The notes beneath the pieces were generated by a model. It saw nothing but the letters and a program-made list of their open reading frames with translations. It was not told the DNA's origin and did no database searches. DNA of 64,000 bases, from assembly GCA_913058335.1 (NCBI GenBank), contig CAJXPX010000014.1, forward strand, positions 30,907 to 94,906. The letters run 5' to 3'. The DNA comes from an uncultured Hyphomonadaceae bacterium (lineage in GTDB: Bacteria > Pseudomonadota > Alphaproteobacteria > Caulobacterales > Maricaulaceae). Position numbers and translations under genes: made by a program. Below, piece by piece: positions 57,608 to 64,000 of this stretch; within the stretch, counting starts at the first letter, position 1, and each line of letters opens with the position of its first letter.

Positions 57608-58111
57608 ATGACACATACCGCTAAATTCCGTACTGCCCTTTATCCCGGAACCTTTGACCCGATGACTTTAGGGCATTTGGATATTTTGAAACGGGCGAGC
57701 CGACTATGTGATCGGCTTGTAGTTGGGGTCGCAATAAACCGATCCAAGAACCCGCTTTTCCCTCTTAGTGAACGGGTTGAGATGGTGGAAAATGTCGTGG
57801 AGCCATTTCGCGATCGGATAGAAGTTGATGTTCTTCCGTTTGAAGGTTTACTGATACATTTCGTTGAAAAAGTCGGCGCTCATATGATAGTGCGCGGCTT
57901 ACGCGCTGTTTCGGATTTCGAGTATGAATTTCAGATGGCGGGAATGAATGATCGTTTGAACCCGGATATTGAAACTGTATTCCTGATGGCTGACCCGCAA
58001 TTTCAAACAATTGCGTCCCGCTTGGTTAAGGAAATTGCCCGCCTCGGCGGGGATGTGTCTCAGTTCGTGACTCCAGAGGTCGAACTCCGGTTGAAGGATA
58101 AATTTACATGA
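57608..58111 (+). CDS. coaD: Phosphopantetheine adenylyltransferase
   Basis: Penultimate step of coenzyme A synthesis. It has the nucleotidyltransferase start ALYPGTFDPMTLGHLDIL, IVRGLRAVSDFEYEFQMA and the C-terminal ISSRxVKE-like TIASRLVKEIARLGGD. It is 167 residues. Its TGA overlaps the start of the downstream cyclophilin by 4 bases. Confidence 0.97.
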   Translation: MTHTAKFRTALYPGTFDPMTLGHLDILKRASRLCDRLVVGVAINRSKNPLFPLSERVEMVENVVEPFRDRIEVDVLPFEGLLIHFVEKVGAHMIVRGLRAVSDFEYEFQMAGMNDRLNPDIETVFLMADPQFQTIASRLVKEIARLGGDVSQFVTPEVELRLKDKFT

Positions 58112-59016
58112 TTAAACAGGTTACGACAGCTCTGGTTTTCTCCCTTGCAATGCCACTGGCAATGTTAGGAACAGCTTGTTCTGCCCAAGAAAACGTCGCC
58201 GAATCGAATGATGTGACCGTTCAGGAAAATAATATTCCCGCAGAAGCCTGGCGGAAAGTTGACGCCGAAAACCTATTACTGATTGATACGGCTTATGGTG
58301 TAATCGGGGTTGAACTCTACCCTGAACTTGCGCCTGCTCACGTTGAGCAAGTTAAAGCGCTCGCCCGTTCGGGCTTTTATGACAATGTCCCGTTTCACCG
58401 GGTAATCGAAGGGTTTATGAACCAGACCGGAGACGGAACGAATGGAGATGGAAGCGGAGATTCAGATCTTCCCGATTTGAAAGGGAATTTCACATTCCGG
58501 CGCGATAACTCCATGCCTGTTACCTTAATTAGCGCGCGCCAAGAGGGCGGTAAATCTATTGATGTCGGGTTTTATAAATCTTTGCCTGTCGCCTCGCAGC
58601 CGATTGCGCAAGCTATGTTGACGGCAGATGGGAAAGTCACGGCTTACGGACTACACTGTAAAGGTGTGACATCTATGGCTAGAACGAACGATCCGGATTC
58701 TGCGAACAGCCAATTTTTCCTAATGCGTGACCGCGCCTCCCATCTCGACAGAAAATATACGATTTGGGGAAATACAGTTATGGGACATAAATTCCTACGC
58801 CGTTTCAAAGTTGGAAATGCCGGAGAAGAGGGATTTGTGCCGGATCAGATGAATACCGTGAGAGTGGCTGCAGACTTGGCCGAAGAAGATCGCCCTAAGG
58901 CCTATGTTATGAAAACTAACCATCCGGCCTTTCAAACCTACCTCAAAAAAGAGGCAAAAGCTGATGGAAGCTATCCGGATATCTGCGATATTTCGGTGCC
59001 GACAAAAACTGAATAA
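58108..59016 (+). CDS. Exported peptidyl-prolyl isomerase (cyclophilin type)
   Basis: Cyclophilin with an export signal, 302 residues. The signal peptide ends near MLGTACSAQE. This may be a lipobox with glycine at -3, or a signal-peptidase-I site. The cyclophilin domain (about 50-265) has the catalytic VPFHRVIEGFMNQTGDG, NSQFFLM and TIWGNTVMG. A long insertion (about 115-190) separates these blocks. It is coupled to coaD and followed 45 bases later by a second, cytoplasmic cyclophilin. Confidence 0.9.
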   Translation: MIKQVTTALVFSLAMPLAMLGTACSAQENVAESNDVTVQENNIPAEAWRKVDAENLLLIDTAYGVIGVELYPELAPAHVEQVKALARSGFYDNVPFHRVIEGFMNQTGDGTNGDGSGDSDLPDLKGNFTFRRDNSMPVTLISARQEGGKSIDVGFYKSLPVASQPIAQAMLTADGKVTAYGLHCKGVTSMARTNDPDSANSQFFLMRDRASHLDRKYTIWGNTVMGHKFLRRFKVGNAGEEGFVPDQMNTVRVAADLAEEDRPKAYVMKTNHPAFQTYLKKEAKADGSYPDICDISVPTKTE

Positions 59017-59061
59017 ATTCAAACTCTAAAGCTTATACTACTATAAGAAGAAAGTTCTCCT

Positions 59062-59526
59062 ATGTCCGATAAACTCATAATGACCGTCGATGCCAATGAC
59101 GGCAAACCTGGCGATGTGACAATTTTGCTCCGTCCAGATCTTGCGCCAAAACACGTGGAGCAAATCACAAGCTTGGCAAAAGAAGGCTTTTATGACGGGC
59201 TGACCTTCCACCGCGTTATTGACGGTTTTATGGCTCAAGGCGGTTGCCCAGACGGCACAGGAATGGGCGGCGCGAAAAAGAATATTCCGGCAGAATTTAA
59301 TCGTCATCCCCATGTCGAAGGCGTTTGCTCCATGGCGCGGGCGCAAAATCCTAACTCAGCCTCCAGCCAGTTTTTCATCTGTCTAGATGAGGCAGGTTTT
59401 CTGGATGGTCAGTACACTGTTTGGGGGGAAGTAGAGAGCGGAATGGACCTAATCCACGCTTTACCTAAAGGCGAGCCGCCCCGCATGCCGGGCAAAATCG
59501 TTAAAATGACGGTCGTTGAAGACTAA
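59062..59526 (+). CDS. ppiB: Cytoplasmic peptidyl-prolyl isomerase (cyclophilin)
   Basis: Compact 154-residue cyclophilin without signal peptide. Active-site motifs are LTFHRVIDGFMAQGGCPDGT, SMARAQNPNSASSQFFICL and YTVWGEVESGMD. It follows the exported paralogue and precedes queA by 20 bases, in one run of co-directional genes from 55.1 to 61.7 kb. Confidence 0.95.
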   Translation: MSDKLIMTVDANDGKPGDVTILLRPDLAPKHVEQITSLAKEGFYDGLTFHRVIDGFMAQGGCPDGTGMGGAKKNIPAEFNRHPHVEGVCSMARAQNPNSASSQFFICLDEAGFLDGQYTVWGEVESGMDLIHALPKGEPPRMPGKIVKMTVVED

Positions 59527-59546
59527 TATTTACAAGGCGATCCAAT

Positions 59547-60605
59547 ATGGACGTCTCTCTTTTTGATTTTACTCTACCGGAGGCCGCAATTGCGTTGCGG
59601 CCAGCGGTTCCGCGCGACTCGGCGAAACTGCTGCACATCGGTGCGAAAGGCGGGTTTACGGATTATCGGGTCTCTGATCTGCCGACGCTTTTACGGGCCG
59701 GCGATGTGCTGGTTTTGAATGAGACGAAAGTCTTCGCCGCCGCCCTTCGGGGTAAGCGTGCCGCGCGCGAGCATGGCGGCGGTAGCGCCGTGATGGTGGA
59801 TGTGAATCTTCATACGCCCGTTGCGGACACTATCTGGCGGGCGTTTATCCGGCCGGCAAAACGAGTTCGTCCCGGAGATATCCTCACATTTTCGGAAACT
59901 CTGACAGGAACCGTGACAGATAAGCAAGATGGCGGTGATGTTGGCCTGGTGCTTGAAACGCAAGGCGACCTTATTGAGGAAATAAATGCCGCAGGAGAAC
60001 CGCCTCTGCCGCCTTATATTGCGCGTAAACGCAAAGCTGATGAACAGGATGTCGAAGATTATCAAACTGTTTACGCGAATGAAACAGGGTCTGTGGCCGC
60101 CCCAACAGCAGGTCTGCATTTTACCGACAGTGTTTTCTCAGCTTTAAAGGCTAAAGGCGTACAAATTGAACGCCTTACCCTGCATGTCGGCGCGGGCACA
60201 TTTTTGCCAGTCAAATCAGACGATACCTCGACCCATAAAATGCACTCCGAGCGTTATTCGATTTCTTCTGAAACGGCAGAAAACTTGAATATTGCCAAAT
60301 CGGAGGGGAGGCGGATTGTTGCTGTGGGGACAACGTCTTTAAGGGCTTTGGAGAGCGCCTGCGATGAAAATGGAATTATAACGGACGGAGCAACCGAAAC
60401 AGATATATTTCTTACTCCCGGTTCAGACTTTAAGGTTGTTGACGGGTTGATGACCAATTTCCATTTGCCGAAATCAACTTTATTTATGCTCGTCAGCGCG
60501 CTGGCGGGGCTTGACCGAATGCAAGAGGCGTATGCTCATGCAATAAAACGTGGTTATCGTTTTTATTCTTACGGCGACAGCAGCTTAATCTGGAAGGCTG
60601 AATAG
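59547..60605 (+). CDS. queA: S-adenosylmethionine:tRNA ribosyltransferase-isomerase QueA
   Basis: Transfers the ribosyl part of SAM to preQ1 in tRNA, giving epoxyqueuosine. It shows the N-terminal [61 protein letters not shown] and [18 protein letters not shown]. It is 352 residues. Its TAG shares a base with the tgt GTG, so the two queuosine genes are coupled. Confidence 0.96.
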   Translation: MDVSLFDFTLPEAAIALRPAVPRDSAKLLHIGAKGGFTDYRVSDLPTLLRAGDVLVLNETKVFAAALRGKRAAREHGGGSAVMVDVNLHTPVADTIWRAFIRPAKRVRPGDILTFSETLTGTVTDKQDGGDVGLVLETQGDLIEEINAAGEPPLPPYIARKRKADEQDVEDYQTVYANETGSVAAPTAGLHFTDSVFSALKAKGVQIERLTLHVGAGTFLPVKSDDTSTHKMHSERYSISSETAENLNIAKSEGRRIVAVGTTSLRALESACDENGIITDGATETDIFLTPGSDFKVVDGLMTNFHLPKSTLFMLVSALAGLDRMQEAYAHAIKRGYRFYSYGDSSLIWKAE

Positions 60606-61729
60606 TGGCAATTTTTCCCTTTGATATTCATGCCTCAGACGGCAAAGCCCGAACAGGTGTTTTAAAAACGCCGCGCGGAGATATCCGGACGCCTGCGTTT
60701 ATGCCTGTTGGGACGGCTGGAACAGTCAAAGGCGTCTATATGGAGCAAGTAAAGGATGCTGGGGCGGATATTATATTGGGCAATACTTACCATCTGATGC
60801 TTAGGCCGGGCGCAGAACGCGTGAAAAAACTAGGAGGTTTACATAAGTTCGGAGGATGGAACGGCCCTATTTTAACTGATTCGGGTGGATTTCAGGTCTG
60901 GTCACTCTCAAAACTTCGCAAAATGAGTGAGGAGGGCGTCGAGTTTCAGAGCCATCTGGACGGAAGCCGCCATATGCTTACTCCGGAAAGGTCGATTGAA
61001 ATACAGGCGGATCTGCTTGGCGCCGATATTTCTATGCAACTTGACGAATGTACTGATTTTCCCTCAACACATGCGCAAGCGGAAAAATCGATGGAACTTT
61101 CTTTGCGATGGGGGAAGCGGTCTTTGGCGGCCTTTGGTAACCGCAATGACCAAACTCTTTTTGCTATCGTGCAGGGCTCAACATTTAAAGATTTACGGTT
61201 ACGTTCTGCCGAGGCCAGCTTGAATGAAACGACATCCGGCGGGTATGGCGGGTTTGCCATTGGGGGGTTAGCTGTTGGCGAAGGTCATGACGCAATGTGC
61301 GAAGTCCTGGATTTCACTGTGCCGCATTTGCCAGAGGCTCGCCCCCGCTATCTAATGGGGGTCGGAAAACCGATTGATCTTGTCGAGGCGGTTGCCAGGG
61401 GGGTCGATATGTTTGATTGCGTTATTCCCACGCGGTCTGGTCGGCATGGCCAAGTTTGGACTGATAAGGGACCTTATAATATAAAGAGAGCTGAATTTGC
61501 CGAAGATGAGTCTCCGCTTGATTCCTCGATTAAGTGTGAGGCGTCGCAAAATTACTCGAAAGCGTATCTCCATCATCTCATCCGCTCAAAAGAAATGCTG
61601 GGCTCTATGATTCTGAGTTGGCATAATATAGCTTATTTTGAAGATCTTATGGCTCGAATGCGGGCTGCTATTGTGGAACATAGCTTTGAAGACTTCGCAG
61701 AATCATTTCGGACCAATTGGAAAGACTGA
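60605..61729 (+). CDS. tgt: tRNA-guanine transglycosylase with a degraded zinc site
   Basis: Exchanges guanine 34 for preQ1 in GUN tRNAs. Catalytic parts are intact: [36 protein letters not shown] with its aspartate, [12 protein letters not shown], and [16 protein letters not shown] with the nucleophilic Asp. The zinc motif, normally CxCxxC then His 26 residues on, reads [12 protein letters not shown]: residue 309 is Ile, 311 Cys, 314 Ser, and His340 is kept. Two of the three zinc cysteines are therefore missing. The frame is intact, at 374 residues, and starts with GTG overlapping the queA stop. It may be metal-free or use altered ligands. Confidence 0.92.
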   Translation: MAIFPFDIHASDGKARTGVLKTPRGDIRTPAFMPVGTAGTVKGVYMEQVKDAGADIILGNTYHLMLRPGAERVKKLGGLHKFGGWNGPILTDSGGFQVWSLSKLRKMSEEGVEFQSHLDGSRHMLTPERSIEIQADLLGADISMQLDECTDFPSTHAQAEKSMELSLRWGKRSLAAFGNRNDQTLFAIVQGSTFKDLRLRSAEASLNETTSGGYGGFAIGGLAVGEGHDAMCEVLDFTVPHLPEARPRYLMGVGKPIDLVEAVARGVDMFDCVIPTRSGRHGQVWTDKGPYNIKRAEFAEDESPLDSSIKCEASQNYSKAYLHHLIRSKEMLGSMILSWHNIAYFEDLMARMRAAIVEHSFEDFAESFRTNWKD

Positions 61730-61769
61730 TTTTGACTGAATTTGACAGGTAGAACCCTCAGTTTGGGGC

Positions 61770-61798
61770 TTGACTGTCAAAACTGCCCCGCATAGGTA
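61770..61798 (+). promoter_or_regulatory. Probable sigma70-type promoter of tRNA-Lys
   Basis: The -35 TTGACT (61770-61775), a 17-base spacer and the -10 TAGGTA (61793-61798) sit so that transcription would begin about 10 bases before the mature tRNA start at 61816. Confidence 0.55.
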
Positions 61799-61815
61799 AC
61801 GCCACGCTTTGGAAA

Positions 61816-61891
61816 GCGCCCATAGCTCAGTTGGTAGAGCGCCTCACTTTTAATGAGGATGTCCACGGTTCGAGTCCGTGTGGGCGTACCA
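61816..61891 (+). tRNA. tRNA-Lys (anticodon TTT)
   Basis: A complete cloverleaf of 76 nt with encoded CCA. The acceptor stem is GCGCCCA pairing with TGGGCGT, including one G-T pair at the end, then discriminator A and CCA. The D-arm is AGCTCAGTTGGTAGAGC. The anticodon arm is CCTCA-CTTTTAA-TGAGG, with anticodon TTT at 61849-61851. The T-arm contains GGTTCGAGTCC. It lies between tgt and the porin gene. Confidence 0.97.
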
Positions 61892-62079
61892 TTCCCCGTT
61901 AGATTCGATATTTTAAGCTTATATTATCTTTAGCGCGGTCAAATGCCTGTAATTAAACGCTGTTTCCCTAAAAGTGGTGCATTTTCGCAACTTTCTAGAA
62001 AAATCCTTTTAAATTGATTGAAATAGTCTTATTCCAATGTGGCCATGCGGAACCGTTTCGTGTTATGGCGATAATAGAT

Positions 62080-62109
62080 TTGACGTCACATTAGGCGACG
62101 CAATCGTAT
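62080..62109 (+). promoter_or_regulatory. Possible promoter of the OmpA-family gene
   Basis: A good -35 (TTGACG, 62080-62085) is followed after 18 bases by a weak -10 (TCGTAT, 62104-62109), 42 bases before the start codon. The upstream sequence back to the tRNA at 61891 is AT-rich and shows nothing else. Confidence 0.35.
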
Positions 62110-62119
62110 TGTTAACAGA

Positions 62120-62135
62120 AATGGCTCTGACCATT
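62120..62135 (+). promoter_or_regulatory. Conserved leader inverted repeat before the first porin
   Basis: AATGG, six bases, CCATT lies directly upstream of the GGAGGA ribosome-binding site. The same element (AATGG, five bases, CCATT) precedes the second porin at 63804-63818, although sequence further upstream differs. It could be an mRNA hairpin that controls ribosome access, or a protein site. Confidence 0.4.
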
Positions 62136-62151
62136 GACGGAGGAATTTACT

Positions 62152-63468
62152 ATGAAGCAGAAGCTTCTCTTTGCCGCGGCAGCCGCCGCATTGATGGCAG
62201 CCCCATCGCTAGCGACTGCTCAAGATAGCGGTTGGTACCTACGCGGAAACGCAGGGTATGGCGTCCATACAGATACAGAATTTACCGGTGATATAGTCGG
62301 CGAGAATGAAAGCGAAGGTAATGTCGCTTATTCATTAGGTCTTGGCTATGAGTTTGGTAATAACTGGCGGATGGAGTTAGACGGGACAGGTCTTTGGACT
62401 GACCTTGGTAAAATTGATTCCCTTCCACAGTCTGCTGCAAAGTTGCGGACAAATTCTTTGATGCTGAATGCAATTTATGATTTTAACGACTTTGGTCGTT
62501 GGGAGCCATATGTTGGTGCCGGTATCGGTTTCGCAAAGTCCGAGCTTTCAGCTGTTGCAAGTGATTTCCCTTCTGGTTCGGACGCTGGAGCGACATTAGT
62601 TGCATCATCGGCTTGTCCCGGTGCGCGCAACGGATCAGATTCGTTTGTATGTTCTGTAGATGATAGTGATGTTAACTTTGCTTGGCAGGTTATTGCAGGT
62701 TTAGGTTACGCTGTGACTGATAATCTAACTTGGGACACCAATTATAAATATCAGGATATTAGTGTTGCAAGCTTTGAGGGTACTCGGACTAATAATATAT
62801 CCGGAGCGTCTACTCGCCTCGCAGTAGATTTAGAAGATGCAGGTTCCCATGCTATTATGACGGGTTTCCGTTATCGCTTTGGCGGGTCTACACCTCCGCC
62901 GGCTCCGACACCAAGCGTGTCCTGCTGGGACGGATCTATGGTGTTTAATGCCAATCAGTGTCCACCAGAGCCACAGCCTGAGCCAGAAGTTGAGTGTTGG
63001 GATGGTTCCATGGCTTTCTCTGCCGCTGAATGTCCTGCACAGCCAGTTGTTTGTTCCGATGGATCAACCGCGCCAACGATTGAACAGTGTCCAGTTATGA
63101 ACGTCTGTGAAGAAGAATATCGTCAAGAGATCATCTATTACGAATTCGACAAAGGCCAATCTGCTGAAACACGTAATACAATCAACCGCATCTTGGATGT
63201 AGGTCAGTATTGTTCCGTTCAGAACATCCGCGTTGTCGGCCATACCGATACATCCGGTTCACAAGCCTATAACCTCGGCCTTTCACAGCGCCGTGCGAAA
63301 GACGCCCGCGACGAGCTGGGCCGTCAAGGTGTTGATGCCGGAATAGTGACTTCTGAAGGCAAAGGCGAGAGCGAGCCTTTCGTTGAAACAGGTGACGGTG
63401 TTAAAGAGCAGCTTAACCGCCGGACTGAAGTCCTTGTGACACTTGGCACAATTGCTGGTGTAAACTAA
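62152..63468 (+). CDS. OmpA-family outer membrane protein with Cys-repeat linker
   Basis: A 438-residue protein that anchors outer membrane to peptidoglycan. The signal peptide (residues 1-23, ending SLATA) precedes an eight-strand beta-barrel (about 24-245, starting QDSGWYLRGNAGYGVHTDT and ending MTGFRYRFGG). Residues about 246-320 are a Pro/Glu-rich linker with three repeats of the form C-W/S-D-G-S to C-P, starting at Cys258, Cys282 and Cys301. An OmpA C-terminal domain follows (IYYEFDKGQSAE, VVGHTDTSGSQAYNLGLSQR, NRRTEV). The ATG at 62152 has GGAGGA nine bases upstream. An in-frame start 18 bases earlier is not needed. A terminator follows. Confidence 0.93.
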   Translation: MKQKLLFAAAAAALMAAPSLATAQDSGWYLRGNAGYGVHTDTEFTGDIVGENESEGNVAYSLGLGYEFGNNWRMELDGTGLWTDLGKIDSLPQSAAKLRTNSLMLNAIYDFNDFGRWEPYVGAGIGFAKSELSAVASDFPSGSDAGATLVASSACPGARNGSDSFVCSVDDSDVNFAWQVIAGLGYAVTDNLTWDTNYKYQDISVASFEGTRTNNISGASTRLAVDLEDAGSHAIMTGFRYRFGGSTPPPAPTPSVSCWDGSMVFNANQCPPEPQPEPEVECWDGSMAFSAAECPAQPVVCSDGSTAPTIEQCPVMNVCEEEYRQEIIYYEFDKGQSAETRNTINRILDVGQYCSVQNIRVVGHTDTSGSQAYNLGLSQRRAKDARDELGRQGVDAGIVTSEGKGESEPFVETGDGVKEQLNRRTEVLVTLGTIAGVN

Positions 63469-63493
63469 GGTCTCACACCTCATATCCTATCGA

Positions 63494-63521
63494 AAGCCCG
63501 GCTTCGCGCCGGGCTTTTTTT
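63494..63521 (+). terminator. Rho-independent terminator after the OmpA-family gene
   Basis: The stem is AGCCCGGC with loop TTCGC and GCCGGGCT, preceded by A's and followed by a T-run. It lies 26 bases after the porin stop, so the next porin needs its own promoter. Confidence 0.92.
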
Positions 63522-63803
63522 ATAGGTAATCAAGAAGTGTTTGAGGTTGCCCAATTCGACTGAGTCGGGGACAATGAAGTGTAACTTTAATGCTTTATTA
63601 AAAACTTGTTTGGGTTTTAATATTATTTGCTTTTTAGATGTGAGAGCCTACTGTAGCAGCCTCGTGTTTTACAGTTCACGATCTTATTCGAAAAGAGCAT
63701 CAATCTTATTCGGACAGAGCATAAATTAATATGGAACAATTTCATATTACAGAAGTATTAGGTTTGTCAGCATGATAGGTGCGACATTTAAATATCAATA
63801 AAA
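63522..63803. other. AT-rich gap between the two porin genes
   Basis: No gene is supported here. A 62-codon frame starting with TTG at 63541 has no ribosome-binding site or recognisable sequence. The region probably contains the promoter of the second porin, but no clear -35/-10 pair is visible. Confidence 0.5.
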
Positions 63804-63818
63804 AATGGTCTGACCATT
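63804..63818 (+). promoter_or_regulatory. Conserved leader inverted repeat before the second porin
   Basis: AATGGTC, one base, GACCATT is a perfect symmetric element. As a hairpin it pairs AATGG with CCATT around a five-base loop. It sits at the same place relative to the GGAGGA ribosome-binding site as the element before the first porin. Confidence 0.4.
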
Positions 63819-63834
63819 TACGGAGGAATTTATC

Positions 63835-63955
63835 ATGAAGCAGAAGCTTCTCTTTGCCGCGGCAGCCGCCGCATTAATGTCCGTCCCGTCACTTGCCACT
63901 GCACAGGATAGCGGTTGGTACTTGCGCGGAAACGCAGGGTATGGCGTCCATACAG
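63835..63955 (+). CDS. Second OmpA-family porin, 5' part only (truncated by artefact)
   Basis: The ATG at 63835, with CGGAGGA upstream, opens a frame whose 40 genuine codons match the first porin almost exactly. The signal peptide is MKQKLLFAAAAAALMSVPSL, then ATA, and the mature start is QDSGWYLRGNAGYGVHT. It is a tandem paralogue. Genuine sequence ends at 63955. The frame stays open beyond that only by reading through adapter. Confidence 0.85.
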
Positions 63956-64000
63956 CTGTCTCTTATACACATCTGACGCTGCCGACGACTCCTTACGTGT
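63956..64000. other. Illumina Nextera adapter read-through (assembly contamination)
   Basis: Bases 63956-63974 are the Tn5 mosaic end CTGTCTCTTATACACATCT. Bases 63975-63988 are GACGCTGCCGACGA, which completes the Nextera Read 1 adapter. CTCCTTAC follows, the reverse complement of an i5 index (GTAAGGAG, N/S505), and then GTGT, the start of the P5-side adapter. This is library sequence, not genome. Confidence 0.97.

Noticed and set aside
58108..59526. Two adjacent cyclophilin genes as a recent duplication
   Set aside because: They differ in length, signal peptide and a large insertion. Paired exported and cytoplasmic cyclophilins are common in alphaproteobacteria.
63541..63729. 62-codon frame with TTG start downstream of the porin
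   Set aside because: It has no ribosome-binding site, lies in AT-rich intergenic sequence between a terminator and the next porin leader, and has no recognisable domain.

Overview
The window looks like chromosomal backbone from a marine-type alphaproteobacterium. The evidence is a pyruvate dehydrogenase E1 beta subunit with its own lipoyl domain, the dusB-ntrB-ntrC-ntrY-ntrX-trkA-trkH-hfq-hflX-mazG order, a fused ispDF, a ccmABCD/ccmE heme-export locus, and a mreBCD-pbp2-rodA block. Carotenoid genes, a TonB-dependent receptor and roughly 50% G+C by eye fit the Caulobacterales/Maricaulales side (Hyphomonadaceae-like), but that placement is inference. I see no phage, insertion sequence, CRISPR array, toxin-antitoxin pair or defence island.

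Layout. 0-5.5 kb: pyruvate dehydrogenase E1-beta, E2 and E3 genes with an unrecognised membrane-anchored protein between E2 and E3. 5.5-10 kb: an O-acyltransferase, lipA (makes the lipoyl groups the dehydrogenase needs), a Coq10/RatA-like START protein, then cinA-type and ispDF genes on the minus strand. 10-22.7 kb: dusB, the NtrBC and NtrYX two-component pairs, potassium uptake (trkA, trkH), hfq, hflX, and mazG facing back. 22.7-25.4 kb: cytochrome c maturation genes including a 34-residue ccmD. 25.8-30 kb: carotenoid operon crtY-crtI-DUF1993-crtB. 30.5-36.7 kb: accC, accB and aroQ on minus, then thiS, thiG, a lipoprotein, secG and pyrG on plus. 36.9-40.8 kb: TonB-dependent receptor, erpA and dgt. 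41-46.6 kb: the elongasome operon mreB-mreC-mreD-pbp2-rodA. 46.8-53.3 kb: a sodium-coupled transporter, a small envelope protein, a four-gene Mla-type lipid transport operon and a DedA protein. 53.5-61.7 kb: trigger factor, an rRNA methyltransferase, folate and CoA genes, two cyclophilins, and queA-tgt for queuosine. 61.8-64 kb: tRNA-Lys, an OmpA-family porin, and the start of a second near-identical porin.

The last 45 bases are not biological. From 63956 the sequence is Illumina Nextera read-through: the Tn5 mosaic end, the Read 1 adapter and an index. The second porin is therefore truncated by an assembly artefact. The most notable biological points are a Tgt that has lost two of its three zinc cysteines, an NtrC that lacks the sigma54-contacting GAFTGA loop, a DUF1993 gene inside the carotenoid operon, an AT-rich patch inside crtY, and the tandem porins that share a conserved leader. 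None of these amounts to a clearly new multi-gene system.
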